Shown: positions 7,294 to 16,414, counted from the stretch's first letter. The stretch is DNA of 64,000 nt from Alistipes finegoldii DSM 17242 (GCF_000265365.1 NC_018011.1:1488001-1552000), one strand, 5' to 3'. Notes: a model not told the origin generated them from the letters alone. Made by a program: numbers and translations.

Positions 7294-8438
7294 ACGCGGT
7301 CGTCTTTGCGCATCAGCATCACGCTCAGCGCCAAGGCCCAGAGCGGACTCAGCAGGTCGTAGACGAAATAGCGGCCCATCATGCCCGATTCGCCCAGACG
7401 GCGCGCGATGCGCCGCACCTCGATCGCCACGATCAGAAAGCGGATCACCAGCAGGGCCAGCGCCGCGATCTTGAACTCGAACGGCATCACCGCAGCCGCG
7501 CAGACGACCGTCAGGAAGAAGAGCGAGCGCGATCCCAGCTCCCACTGGATGTAGTTGCGGACCGTCTGCGGATAGAAACGGAACGCCGAGCCGTAATAGC
7601 GCAGCTGGCTCATCCACCAGCCCATGCCGCCCCACGTCTTTTCGCGCAGCGAAGCCCGTGGCGAGAGGATGACGCTCACGTTGTCGCGCGTCATGACCTT
7701 CTGCATGAAGAGGTCGTCCTCGCCGATGTTCATATTGAGGTGGCTGAAGCCGTTGGCCCCGAAGTAGATGCGCTTGGTGAACCCGAAGTTGTGGAGCGTG
7801 CCCCGGTAGGCGCGGCGCCGCACGGCACGGGCGAGCCAGTCGGCCGAGTGCATCATGCGCCAAGCGCGCATCATGTAGTTCGAAAAGCCCTTTTTGCGCT
7901 CCACGCCGCAGTAGCCCACGACGATCTCGCCCCGCGTGAAGCCCTTGGCCATGAGCGACAGCCAGCGGTCGGTCTGCGGGCAGGCGTCGGTCGAAGTGAA
8001 GACCATATGCTCGTGGTGCGCCGACTTGATGCCGACGTTGAGCGCCATCTTGCGCGAAATCGGGAAGCGCGGGTCGAGGTGGATCTTGGTCGTCACGATC
8101 TGCGGGAACGACTGTTTGAGCCGCACGAGGTCCTCGTAGAAATCGGAGTCGTGGCCCACGTAGACGATCACCACCTCGAAGTCGGGGTAGCTCTGGGCCA
8201 GCATCAGCGGCAGACGCTCCTCGACGAACGAATAATCCTCCGAGAAGAGCGGCACGACCACCGACACCGGAGGTTCGGCGTCGAGCACCGCGCTGCGGCG
8301 GTTGTTCTTGTAGCCGGGAATCCGGCCGTAAACGAAAATATAGTAGTACAGCTGCACGCCGAACATGGCCAGCACGGCCCCCGCGAGGGCGATGCCTTCC
8401 CAGCCGTAACATGTCAGAAGCGTATCGAAAAATTGCAT
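7284..8438 (-). CDS. Membrane-anchored family 2 glycosyltransferase
   Basis: About 384 residues. An N-terminal membrane helix (about 14-36) precedes a GT-A catalytic domain with PPVSVVVPLFSED (about 57-69), the nucleotide-sugar region TSTDACPQTDRW and the later GEDDLF acidic motif. Two or three hydrophobic segments near the C-terminus (about 290-340) complete a processive-type topology. The acceptor is unknown. A Met 27 bp further upstream lies before the -7 promoter box, so the ATG at 8438 is preferred. It forms an operon with the sigma factor and rsmG. Confidence 0.85.
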   Translation of the reverse strand: MQFFDTLLTCYGWEGIALAGAVLAMFGVQLYYYIFVYGRIPGYKNNRRSAVLDAEPPVSVVVPLFSEDYSFVEERLPLMLAQSYPDFEVVIVYVGHDSDFYEDLVRLKQSFPQIVTTKIHLDPRFPISRKMALNVGIKSAHHEHMVFTSTDACPQTDRWLSLMAKGFTRGEIVVGYCGVERKKGFSNYMMRAWRMMHSADWLARAVRRRAYRGTLHNFGFTKRIYFGANGFSHLNMNIGEDDLFMQKVMTRDNVSVILSPRASLREKTWGGMGWWMSQLRYYGSAFRFYPQTVRNYIQWELGSRSLFFLTVVCAAAVMPFEFKIAALALLVIRFLIVAIEVRRIARRLGESGMMGRYFVYDLLSPLWALALSVMLMRKDDRVWR

Positions 8439-8454
8439 ACAGGCGAAATATGCG

Positions 8455-8462
8455 CAAAGGTA
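8455..8462 (-). promoter_or_regulatory. -7 element of the glycosyltransferase-sigma-rsmG operon
   Basis: The minus strand reads TACCTTTG, an exact TAnnTTTG match. It ends 16 bp before the ATG at 8438. Confidence 0.55.
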
Positions 8463-8507
8463 CAAAACAATTTAGAATTCAGAATTCCCAAATCAGATTA
8501 TTTTATG

Positions 8508-8515
8508 TATTTTTG
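8508..8515 (+). promoter_or_regulatory. -7 element of tgt
   Basis: TATTTTTG is an exact TAnnTTTG match 8 bp before the tgt start, implying a very short leader. It is divergent from the glycosyltransferase promoter, with 45 bp between the two -7 boxes. Confidence 0.5.
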
Positions 8516-8523
8516 CCGAATAT

Positions 8524-9660
8524 ATGAGCATGAAGTTTACATTACAGCATAAGGATCCGGCGACCAAAGCCCGCGCAGGCGAGCTGACGACCGACCACGG
8601 CGTCATCCGCACCCCGATTTTCATGCCCGTGGGCACGGCGGCGACGGTCAAGGGCATTTTCCACCGCGACGTGCGCGACGAAGCCCGTGCGCAGATCATT
8701 CTGGCCAACACCTACCACCTCTACATGCGGCCCGGCATGGAGGTCATCGAAAAGGCCGGCGGCGTGCACCGTTTCTCGACGTGGGAAGGCCCGATGCTGA
8801 CCGACAGCGGCGGATTTCAGGTCTTCTCGCTCGCGGCGTGCCGCAAGCTCAAGGAGGAGGGGTGCCACTTCCGTTCGCACATCGACGGATCGAAACACCT
8901 CTTCACCCCCGAAAGCGTGATGGACACCGAGCGCACGATCGGCGCCGACATCATGATGGCCTTCGACGAGTGCCCGCCCGGCGACGCACCGCGCGAATAC
9001 GCCGCCAAGTCGCTGGCGCTCACCGAGCGGTGGCTGGAACGCTGTTTCAACCGCTACCATCAGACCGAACCCAAATACGGGCATTATCAGGCGCTGTTCC
9101 CGATCGTGCAGGGGTGCACCTATCCCGACCTGAGGGCGCACGCGGCCGAGAACGTGAAGCAGTACGACGCCGACGGATACGCCATCGGCGGCCTCGCGGT
9201 CGGAGAGCCGACCGACGTGATGTACGAAATGATCGAAGTGGTGAACGCCATACTGCCGGAGGAGCGGCCGCGTTATCTGATGGGCGTCGGCACGCCGGTC
9301 AACATCCTCGAAGCGATCGAGCGCGGCGTGGACATGTTCGACTGCGTGATGCCCACGCGCAACGGCCGCAACGGGCAGCTGTTCACGGCCGAAGGGGTCA
9401 TCAACATCCGCAACAAGAAGTGGGAGGACGACTTTTCGCCGATCGACCCCGAAGGCACGGCGTTCGTCGATACGCTCTACACGAAGGCCTACCTGCACCA
9501 TTTGGTGACGTGCGGCGAAATGCTGGCGGCGCAGATCGCCTCGCTGCACAACATCGCCTTTTACCTGCGGCTGGTGGGGATGGCGCGCGAACATATCGCC
9601 GCCGGGGATTTCAAGCCGTGGAAGGATGCGATGGTCGCAAAACTGACACGAAGACTATAA
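8524..9660 (+). CDS. tgt: tRNA-guanine transglycosylase (Tgt)
   Basis: Tgt exchanges G34 of GUN anticodons for the queuosine precursor preQ1. 378 residues, full family length. Signatures are IILANTYHLYMRPG, LTDSGGFQVFSL, with the catalytic base Asp in DSGG, FDECPPGD, and the nucleophile Asp in RGVDMFDCVMPTRNGRNG. The normal zinc site CxCxxC followed by His is absent. The equivalent stretch DPEGTAFVDTLYTKAYL has no cysteine, although the downstream LHNIAFYL helix is kept. I believe many Bacteroidota Tgt proteins share this. It is the first gene of a run with the LptF/G permease and mqnE. Confidence 0.95.
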   Translation: MSMKFTLQHKDPATKARAGELTTDHGVIRTPIFMPVGTAATVKGIFHRDVRDEARAQIILANTYHLYMRPGMEVIEKAGGVHRFSTWEGPMLTDSGGFQVFSLAACRKLKEEGCHFRSHIDGSKHLFTPESVMDTERTIGADIMMAFDECPPGDAPREYAAKSLALTERWLERCFNRYHQTEPKYGHYQALFPIVQGCTYPDLRAHAAENVKQYDADGYAIGGLAVGEPTDVMYEMIEVVNAILPEERPRYLMGVGTPVNILEAIERGVDMFDCVMPTRNGRNGQLFTAEGVINIRNKKWEDDFSPIDPEGTAFVDTLYTKAYLHHLVTCGEMLAAQIASLHNIAFYLRLVGMAREHIAAGDFKPWKDAMVAKLTRRL

Positions 9661-9666
9661 AAGCGT

Positions 9667-10770
9667 ATGAAACTGCGATTTCCGGGGTTTAAGATCTTAG
9701 ACCGCTACATACTCGGCAAGTTCCTTGCGACCTACTTCTTCGCCATCGCGATGATCATCATCGTCGTGGTGCTGTTCGACTATGTGGAGAAGATCGACGA
9801 CTTCACGGAGCTGCACGCCCCGCTGCGGGACGTCATCTTCGACTACTACCTGAACTTCATCCCCTTCTTCATCAACCAGTTCAGCGGTCTGTTCACCTTC
9901 ATCGCCTGCATCTTCTTCACCTCGAAGATGGCCTACCAGACCGAAATCGTGGCGATGCTTTCGGGCGGCATGTCGTTCCGCCGCCTGATGTGGCCCTACT
10001 TCCTCGGCGCGCTGATCATCGGCAGCCTGTCGCTGACGCTCAACCTCTGGCTGATCCCCATTTCGCAGCGACACATCGTCAATTTCGAATCGCAGTACAT
10101 CAAGCGCAAGCAGAACAACAAGTTCAACCGCCATATCTACCGGCAGATCGAGCCGGGCACGTTCGCCTACATCCGCGGCTACAATGACGCATCGCAGCAG
10201 GCGTCGTTCCTCGCGCTGGAACACTACTACAGCGGCACGATGACCCGCTCGCTCGAAGCGTCCGACGTGAAGTTCAACCCCGAAACCAAACGCTGGACCG
10301 CGCCGCGCTACACCAAACGCGAATTCGACTCGCTGGGCGTCGAAAAATTCGAGCAGTTCCGCAACCTCGACACGCTCATCAACCTCGAAGTGACCGAGCT
10401 GGGCGAGATCAACGACCTGATACAGACGATGAACATCACGGAGCTGAACGAATTCCTCGACCAGCAGCGGGCCAAAGGTTCCGACGCCATCAACATCATC
10501 GAGGTCGAGAAACACGCCCGCTTCGCCTATCCGCTCTCGACCTTCATCCTGACGCTGATCGGCGTGTCGCTCTCGTCGCGCAAGGTGCGCGGCGGAACGG
10601 GACTCCACATCGGAATCGGCACCGGCCTCTGCTTCTCGTACATCCTGTTCAACCGTTTCTTCGAGGAGTTCGCCAAGAGCGGCACGCTGCCGCCCGGACT
10701 GGCCGTCTGGCTGCCGAACATCATCTACCTATTCATCGCCGTCTACCTCTACCGGAAAGCCCCCAAATAA
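9667..10770 (+). CDS. LptF/LptG-family permease (YjgP/YjgQ)
   Basis: This is a subunit of the LptB2FG transporter that extracts lipopolysaccharide from the inner membrane. 367 residues with two pairs or triplets of membrane helices: about 15-36, 50-75 and 100-120 at the N-terminus, and about 285-305, 312-330 and 340-360 at the C-terminus. They flank a periplasmic beta-jellyroll domain. Opening motif FKILDRYILGKFLATYFF is typical. Only one such gene is here, so the F or G assignment is open. It starts 6 bp after tgt and ends 1 bp before mqnE. Confidence 0.92.
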   Translation: MKLRFPGFKILDRYILGKFLATYFFAIAMIIIVVVLFDYVEKIDDFTELHAPLRDVIFDYYLNFIPFFINQFSGLFTFIACIFFTSKMAYQTEIVAMLSGGMSFRRLMWPYFLGALIIGSLSLTLNLWLIPISQRHIVNFESQYIKRKQNNKFNRHIYRQIEPGTFAYIRGYNDASQQASFLALEHYYSGTMTRSLEASDVKFNPETKRWTAPRYTKREFDSLGVEKFEQFRNLDTLINLEVTELGEINDLIQTMNITELNEFLDQQRAKGSDAINIIEVEKHARFAYPLSTFILTLIGVSLSSRKVRGGTGLHIGIGTGLCFSYILFNRFFEEFAKSGTLPPGLAVWLPNIIYLFIAVYLYRKAPK

Positions 10771-10771
10771 G

Positions 10772-11854
10772 ATGCAGCAGATCGACGACATAGCCGCCGA
10801 AGTACGCCGCGGAGCGCGTATCGGCGACGCCGAAGCCGCACGGCTCTGGCGCGAAGCCCCCCTGTGGCTGCTGGGCGAGCTGGCGACGGAGCGCAAGCGG
10901 CGCGTGAGCGGCGACAAGGTCTACTTCAACCGCAATTTCCACATCGAGCCGACGAACCGCTGCGTCTTCAACTGCCGTTTCTGCTCCTACCGCCGGCCGG
11001 CCGGAAGCCCCGAAGCGTGGGACTACACGATGGAGGAGGTCGAGCAGATCGCCCGCGGCCGGCAGGGCAAAGGCATCACCGAGGTCCATATCGTGGGCGG
11101 CGTACACCCCGACCACGGACTGGAATACTATATCGACATGATCCGCCGCGTCAAGGCGATACTGCCCGAAGCGGCAGTCAAGGCTTTCACGGCGATCGAG
11201 CTGTCGTACATGATCCGCAAGGCGGGACTCTCGGTCGAGGAGGGCCTGCGGCGGCTCAAAGAGGCCGGAATGGAGGCCATTCCGGGCGGCGGCGCGGAGA
11301 TTTTCGACCAAGAGATCCGCAGCCGCATCTGCCCCGACAAGGGATCGACGGACGAATGGCTCGAAGTGCACGAAACGGCCCACCGGCTCGGCATCCCGAC
11401 CAACGCCACGATCCTCTACGGGCATGTCGAGGAACTCCGCCACCGCATCGACCACCTGCGGCGCCTCAGGGAACTGCAAGACCTCACAGGCGGGTTCAAC
11501 GCTTTCATCCCGCTCAAATACCGCAATTTCGGCAACCCGATGTCGGAGATCGGCGAGGTATCGGTGATCGAAGACCTGCGGATGCTGGCCATGAGCCGCA
11601 TCTATCTGGACAACGTGCCCCACATCAAGGCTTACTGGGTGATGTACGGCAAGGCGACGACCGAACTGGCGCTGGCCTTCGGCGCAGACGACATAGACGG
11701 CACGATCGACGACACGACGAAAATCTACTCGATGGCCGGGGCCGACGACCGGCGCCCCTCGATGAGCGTCGAGGAGATGCGGCGCATCGTCCGGGCGGCA
11801 GGCTGCCGCGCCGTGGAGCGCGACACGTTTTACAACGAACTTCCGGACCGGTAG
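10772..11854 (+). CDS. mqnE: Aminofutalosine synthase MqnE
   Basis: This radical SAM enzyme joins SAM to 3-(1-carboxyvinyloxy)benzoate in the futalosine route to menaquinone. 360 residues. The iron-sulfur cysteines are C64, C68 and C71 in NRCVFNCRFCSYRR. Family motifs EVHIVGGVHPDHG, PGGGAEIFDQEIR and FIPLKYRN follow. MqnE is favoured over the related MqnC by the CSYRR and PGGGAEIF details, but this is by recollection. It implies the organism makes menaquinone without the classical Men pathway. An amidohydrolase at 57.4 kb could supply a later step. Confidence 0.88.
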   Translation: MQQIDDIAAEVRRGARIGDAEAARLWREAPLWLLGELATERKRRVSGDKVYFNRNFHIEPTNRCVFNCRFCSYRRPAGSPEAWDYTMEEVEQIARGRQGKGITEVHIVGGVHPDHGLEYYIDMIRRVKAILPEAAVKAFTAIELSYMIRKAGLSVEEGLRRLKEAGMEAIPGGGAEIFDQEIRSRICPDKGSTDEWLEVHETAHRLGIPTNATILYGHVEELRHRIDHLRRLRELQDLTGGFNAFIPLKYRNFGNPMSEIGEVSVIEDLRMLAMSRIYLDNVPHIKAYWVMYGKATTELALAFGADDIDGTIDDTTKIYSMAGADDRRPSMSVEEMRRIVRAAGCRAVERDTFYNELPDR

Positions 11855-11911
11855 GAACAGTCCGCCCCGCCCGGAGAAAACAGACGGACACAAAACACAA
11901 CTCCCGCGAAA

Positions 11912-12877
11912 ATGGAGAAACTGACATATTACTGGAAGAAACTGCGGCAGAACAAGCTGGCATACAACTTCGTGCTGATAGCGGCGATCATTCTGGCAAT
12001 GGCCGTCACGGCGCATTTCGTCATGCAGGTCGGCACGCGCCACGGCGCCCGCCGCATCGTGCCCGACTTTTCGGGCGTGAAGCTCGACGACGCGCAGCGC
12101 ACGGCCCGCAAATACGATCTCGAACTGCATATCAACGACTCGCTGTTCGTGCCGGCCTACGAAGGCGGCATCGTCCTCGACCAGCTGCCCGAAGGCGGCG
12201 TGGAGGTCAAACCCGGACGTACGGTCTATATCACGATCAACTCGTTCCGGCAGAAGATGGTGCCCGTGCCCTACGTGGCGGGACGTTCGCTGCGGCAGGC
12301 CAAGAACATGCTGGAGATCGCAGGACTCGAAATCGGCGAACTGATCTACCGCGCCGACATGGCGACCAACTATGTGCTGGAAGAGTACTGCGAAGGGCGT
12401 CCCGTCATCCAGAACAGCAGGATTCAGGCCGAAATGGGATCGGGCGTAACGCTCTACGTGGGCGTCGAGGGCGGTTTCGGCTCGACGGTCGTGCCGCGGC
12501 TGGTGGGATTCCCGCTCAAGGAGGCCAAAGGCCGTTTGTGGGAGCTGGGGCTTAATGTCGGCAAGATCGACTTCGACGAAGGCATCAACCTGCTGAACCA
12601 GAAAGACGCCCGCGTCTACGTGCAGGTTCCGACGGCCGAACGGAGCGCCGCGCTGGGTTCGCGCGTCGATCTCAAACTGACACTCGACGAGAAAAAACTC
12701 GCCCAGCACCGCGCCACCGCCGAGAAACAGGCCCGCGAAGCCGCCGAAGAGCGTCTGCGGCTCGAACGCGAGCGCGCCGACTCGCTGGCGCAGGCCGAAT
12801 TCGAACAGGCGGCCGCCGCCGGGGAAGAACAGCCCGAAATCCTGCCCGCAACCGATAACGACGGATTTTTCGACTGA
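11912..12877 (+). CDS. PASTA-domain membrane protein
   Basis: 321 residues. There is one membrane anchor at about 18-40, then three PASTA repeats at about 48-112, 113-187 and 188-255, each with the VP...G...A...L.. pattern (IVPDFSGVKLDDAQ, PVPYVAGRSLRQA, VVPRLVGFPLKEA). A charged Ala/Glu/Arg-rich helix (about 255-295) and an acidic tail ending NDGFFD follow. PASTA domains bind muropeptides in penicillin-binding proteins and kinases, but here there is no kinase or transpeptidase domain. Its stop codon overlaps the start of the pseudouridine synthase by 1 bp, so the two are co-translated. Confidence 0.88.
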   Translation: MEKLTYYWKKLRQNKLAYNFVLIAAIILAMAVTAHFVMQVGTRHGARRIVPDFSGVKLDDAQRTARKYDLELHINDSLFVPAYEGGIVLDQLPEGGVEVKPGRTVYITINSFRQKMVPVPYVAGRSLRQAKNMLEIAGLEIGELIYRADMATNYVLEEYCEGRPVIQNSRIQAEMGSGVTLYVGVEGGFGSTVVPRLVGFPLKEAKGRLWELGLNVGKIDFDEGINLLNQKDARVYVQVPTAERSAALGSRVDLKLTLDEKKLAQHRATAEKQAREAAEERLRLERERADSLAQAEFEQAAAAGEEQPEILPATDNDGFFD

Positions 12878-13965
12878 TGGCCGACGAACGCTACATAACC
12901 GAGGACCCGGAACTCGACGACGGGCAGACGGCGGACGAGGACGGCGAGGGCGCCGGACTCTACGAGCATTTCGCCGTGGTGGCCGACAAGGGGCAGGCTC
13001 CGCTGCGGCTGGACAAGTTCCTGACCGTACGCATGGAGAAATGCTCGCGCAACCGCATTCAGGCGGCGGCCGACTGCGGCAGCATACTCGTGAACGGCAA
13101 GGCCGCCAAGTCGAGCTACAAGGTCAAACCGCTCGACCGCATCCAGATCGTGCTGCCCTACCCGCGGCGCGAAGTGGAGATCATCCCCGAAGATATCCCA
13201 CTCGAAATTCCCTACGAGGACGACGACCTGCTGATCGTCAACAAACCGGCGGGGCTGGTCGTGCATCCCGGTCACGGCAACTACAGCGGCACGCTCGTCA
13301 ACGCGCTGACCTACCATCTGCGCAACCTGCCCCTGTTTCAGGAGGGCGACATGCGCGCGGGGCTGGTCCACCGCATCGACAAGAACACCTCAGGGCTGCT
13401 CGTGGTCGCCAAAAACGAACAGTCGCACGCGCGGCTTGCCAAACAGTTCTTCGACCACACCATCGGGCGGCGTTACGTGGCGCTGGTATGGGGCAATTTC
13501 GAAGAGGACGAAGGGACCATCACGGGCAACATAGGGCGCAGCCCCCGCGACCGGCAGAAGATGTTCGTCTTCGAGGACGGCTCGGACGGCAAGCACGCCG
13601 TGACCCACTGGCGGGTGCTGAAGCGTTACGGCTACGTGACGCTGGTCGAGTGCCGGCTCGAAACAGGCCGCACGCACCAGATCCGCGTCCATATGTCGTG
13701 GCAGGGCCATCCGCTCTTCAACGACGAACGCTACGGCGGCGACCGCATCCTCAAAGGCACGACCTTCTCGAAATACAAGCAGTTCATCGAAAACTGCTTC
13801 GCCGTAATGCCCCGCCATGCGCTGCATGCGCAGTCGCTGGGCTTCGTACACCCCATGACGCACGAGGCAGTCCATTTCGAGAGCGAACTGCCCGACGATT
13901 TCCGCGCGCTGCTCGAAAAATGGGACACCTACGCCGCGGCGTCGAAGGAGAGCGATAACGGATAA
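12877..13965 (+). CDS. RluD-family 23S rRNA pseudouridine synthase
   Basis: 362 residues. An acidic N-terminal tail precedes an S4 RNA-binding domain (about 42-95). The RluA/RluD catalytic domain has the signature HRIDKNTSGLLVV with catalytic Asp at 168, and RTHQIRVHMSWQGHP downstream. The S4 domain points to RluD (U1911, U1915 and U1917 of helix 69) rather than RluA. Co-translation with the PASTA protein is a common Bacteroidota arrangement. The next 265 bp hold three hairpins before the radical SAM gene. Confidence 0.92.
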   Translation: MADERYITEDPELDDGQTADEDGEGAGLYEHFAVVADKGQAPLRLDKFLTVRMEKCSRNRIQAAADCGSILVNGKAAKSSYKVKPLDRIQIVLPYPRREVEIIPEDIPLEIPYEDDDLLIVNKPAGLVVHPGHGNYSGTLVNALTYHLRNLPLFQEGDMRAGLVHRIDKNTSGLLVVAKNEQSHARLAKQFFDHTIGRRYVALVWGNFEEDEGTITGNIGRSPRDRQKMFVFEDGSDGKHAVTHWRVLKRYGYVTLVECRLETGRTHQIRVHMSWQGHPLFNDERYGGDRILKGTTFSKYKQFIENCFAVMPRHALHAQSLGFVHPMTHEAVHFESELPDDFRALLEKWDTYAAASKESDNG

Positions 13966-14105
13966 GCGGCCCGGCAGCGGTCTTTCGCCATAAATCCGAG
14001 GTCCTGTCCCCGAAAACACGGTACCGCATACGCGCGGACATCGCATACGGAGAAATCCGAAGACACCCGCCGCACCGGAAAGTACAGCCGGCGAGCTTTC
14101 ACCTG

Positions 14106-14186
14106 CTGCCGCAGAGCGGCAGAAAGCCCTTCCAGAGGGAAGGGTTTGGGAATAGGAACGGATTTGCAAATGCCGCCTGCGGCGGC
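14106..14186. terminator. Cluster of three hairpins after the pseudouridine synthase gene
   Basis: Three perfect short hairpins in a row: CTGCCGC/GCGGCAG (14106-14122), CCCTTCC/GGAAGGG followed by TTT (14127-14147), and GCCGCC/GGCGGC (14172-14186). The middle one is the best terminator candidate for the plus-strand operon. The last lies 44 bp before the TTG start of the next gene. Confidence 0.4.
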
Positions 14187-14230
14187 CGGAAAGCCATACG
14201 AAATAGACAGTTACGAAAATAAACCACGCT

Positions 14231-16087
14231 TTGTTTCTACCGACCACGATAAAAGAGGTCCGCGCACGCGGATGGGAGCAGTTGGACGTCATCCTCTTTT
14301 CGGGCGACGCCTACATCGACCATCCGGCATTCGGCGCGGCGGTAATCGGCCGCCTTCTGGAAGCCGAAGGGTATCGTGTAGCGATCGTGCCGCAGCCCAA
14401 CTGGCGGGACGACCTGCGCGACTTCACCAAACTCGGCGCGCCGCGGCTCTTCTTCGGCGTCTCGGCAGGATCGATGGATTCGATGGTCAACCACTACACG
14501 GCCAACCTGCGCCTTCGGAGCAACGACGCCTACACGCCCGGCGGCAAGGCGGGGTTCCGGCCCGATTACGCCGTCAAGGTCTACACGCAGATTCTAAAAC
14601 GGCTGTTTCCGCACGTTCCGGTGGTCATCGGAGGCATCGAAGCCTCCCTGCGGCGGCTGACCCATTACGACTACTGGAACGACACGCTCAAACCCTCGGT
14701 GCTGGCCGAAAGCGGCGCCGACCTGCTGATCTACGGCATGGGCGAACGGGTCGTGCAGCAGGTCGCCAAAGCCATGCGGAACGGCTACAACGCCAAACTG
14801 CTGCGCAAACTGCGGCAGGTGGCCTTCATGGCCGACAACGGTTACGTGGAGCGGCTCGATCCGGCGGAGACGATCCGGCTGCACGCCTACGAGGAGTGCG
14901 TGCGGGACAAACGGGCCTTCGGCGAGAATTTCACCATCATCGAGACCCAGAGCAACCTGATGGAGCCGACGGCGACGCTCATCGAGGCCGTGGGCGACCG
15001 TTATGTGGTCGTCACGCCGCCCAACACGACACTCTCGACCGACGAGCTGGACCACTCGTTCGACCTTCCCTACGAGCGCGCACCGCATCCGCGCTACAAC
15101 GGCAAAGGGGATATTCCGGCGTGGGAGATGATCAAACACTCGGTCAATATCCACCGGGGATGCTTCGGCGGCTGTTCGTTCTGTACCATATCGGCCCATC
15201 AGGGCAAGTTCATCAACTCGCGCAGCGAACGTTCCATCCTCGCAGAGGTGGAGCGCGTGACCCGGATGCCGGACTTCAAAGGTTATCTGTCGGACGTGGG
15301 CGCCCCGTCGGCCAACATGTACCGCATGGGCGGACGCGACCGGGAATTGTGCCGCAAATGCCGCCGCCCGTCGTGCCTGCATCCGAAGATGTGCCCCAAT
15401 CTGGACAACGACCACCGCCCGCTGCTGGCGCTTTACGAAAAGATCCGGGCGGTGAAAGGCGTCAAAAAGGCCTTTGTCGGCAGCGGCATCCGCTACGACC
15501 TGTTTGACGAGAGTCCCTATCTCGATACGGTCGTGAAATACCACACGTCGGGACGACTGAAAGTCGCGCCCGAACACACCGAAGATGCCGTGCTGAAACT
15601 GATGCGCAAACCGCCGTTCGCGCTCTTCGAGCGGCTGACCGCCGATTTCCAGCGCATCTGCCGCCGCGAAGGACTGCCCTACCAGCTGATTCCCTACTTC
15701 ATCTCGTCGCACCCCGGCTGCACCGAACGCGACATGCGTTCGCTGTCGGAGAAAGTCCTCGGCAAACTCCATTTCAACCTCGAACAGGTACAGGACCTCA
15801 CCCCCACGCCGATGACACTTTCGTCGGTGATGTTCTACACCGGAGAGAATCCCTATACGCACGAAAAGGTCTACGTCGCCCGCTCGCAGGAGGAGAAACG
15901 GCGGCAGAAATCGTATTTCTTCAATGAAAAGCCGACCGGAAACCCGACGGTTCCGGAACGGCGCACAACCGCCAGACAAGAACGCGCCCCGAAGAATTAT
16001 CGCCCGAACGGAGATCGGACGTCGGCCCCCCGACCGCGAAAAGGGGAAAATCCCCGTACAATACCGGGGATAAAGCGCAAAAGGTAA
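14231..16087 (+). CDS. YgiQ-family radical SAM protein
   Basis: 618 residues. The N-terminal UPF0313/YgiQ domain starts FLPTTIKEVRARGWEQLDVI and has GDAYIDHPAFG. The radical SAM domain has cluster cysteines C311, C315 and C318 (RGCFGGCSFC). A further Cys-rich patch CRKCRRPSCLHPKMC (about 376-390) is typical of the family. The C-terminal about 70 residues are basic and disordered (Arg/Lys/Pro-rich). The reaction is unknown for the whole family. No ATG is available: a TAG lies 27 bp upstream in frame, so TTG at 14231 is the only reasonable start. Confidence 0.9.
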   Translation: MFLPTTIKEVRARGWEQLDVILFSGDAYIDHPAFGAAVIGRLLEAEGYRVAIVPQPNWRDDLRDFTKLGAPRLFFGVSAGSMDSMVNHYTANLRLRSNDAYTPGGKAGFRPDYAVKVYTQILKRLFPHVPVVIGGIEASLRRLTHYDYWNDTLKPSVLAESGADLLIYGMGERVVQQVAKAMRNGYNAKLLRKLRQVAFMADNGYVERLDPAETIRLHAYEECVRDKRAFGENFTIIETQSNLMEPTATLIEAVGDRYVVVTPPNTTLSTDELDHSFDLPYERAPHPRYNGKGDIPAWEMIKHSVNIHRGCFGGCSFCTISAHQGKFINSRSERSILAEVERVTRMPDFKGYLSDVGAPSANMYRMGGRDRELCRKCRRPSCLHPKMCPNLDNDHRPLLALYEKIRAVKGVKKAFVGSGIRYDLFDESPYLDTVVKYHTSGRLKVAPEHTEDAVLKLMRKPPFALFERLTADFQRICRREGLPYQLIPYFISSHPGCTERDMRSLSEKVLGKLHFNLEQVQDLTPTPMTLSSVMFYTGENPYTHEKVYVARSQEEKRRQKSYFFNEKPTGNPTVPERRTTARQERAPKNYRPNGDRTSAPRPRKGENPRTIPGIKRKR

Positions 16088-16175
16088 GTAATCCGCACGC
16101 CGCACGGCCTGCAGTCGGGCACCGACGTACTTCAAGCCTATTCATGCGGATTTTCAGCGCATTTCAGCGACGAGG

Positions 16176-16200
16176 AAAGCCGGAGCGTCGCTCCGGCTTT
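16176..16200. terminator. Bidirectional terminator between ygiQ-type gene and polysaccharide operon
   Basis: Perfect 11-bp stem AAAGCCGGAGC/GCTCCGGCTTT with a 3-nt loop. It lies between two convergent units, the radical SAM gene (plus) and the end of the long polysaccharide operon (minus). The stem itself supplies the short U tract on each strand. Confidence 0.75.
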
Positions 16201-16217
16201 CTTCATACTATTCGGTG

Positions 16218-16376
16218 TTATTTTACGCCCCACTTATCGCCAACGCGTTTCAGCAGGCGGGAGATGCGGCTCACCTCTTTGTCATCGTCCCCCGTCACCG
16301 GAGTCCGGCGTATCAGCCACCACAAAAGCATATAAAACAAGACGAGAAAGACCGACCAGACAACTACATATATCAT
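16218..16376 (-). CDS. 52-residue single-pass membrane protein
   Basis: A small gene found by reading the minus strand 39 bp below the nucleotidyltransferase gene. It starts MIYVVVWSVFLVLFYMLLWW, a membrane helix over residues 2-22, followed by a basic RR and a charged helix-like tail (TGDDDKEVSRISRLLKRVGDKWGVK). It is the last gene before the operon terminator. I do not recognise it. The hydrophobic block, charged tail, operon-like spacing and position make it credible. It might be an accessory to the polysaccharide machinery. Confidence 0.6.
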   Translation of the reverse strand: MIYVVVWSVFLVLFYMLLWWLIRRTPVTGDDDKEVSRISRLLKRVGDKWGVK

Positions 16377-16414
16377 ATCTCTCTATTTTCAGGACAATCC
16401 GGATAAACAGCGGC

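Noticed and set aside
10733..12709. 658-codon minus-strand frame opposite mqnE and the PASTA gene
   Set aside because: Covers two well-supported genes on the other strand; no recognisable motif.
16215..16406. 63-codon plus-strand frame at the polysaccharide operon end
   Set aside because: Lies opposite the more credible 52-residue membrane protein and past the terminator of the radical SAM gene.
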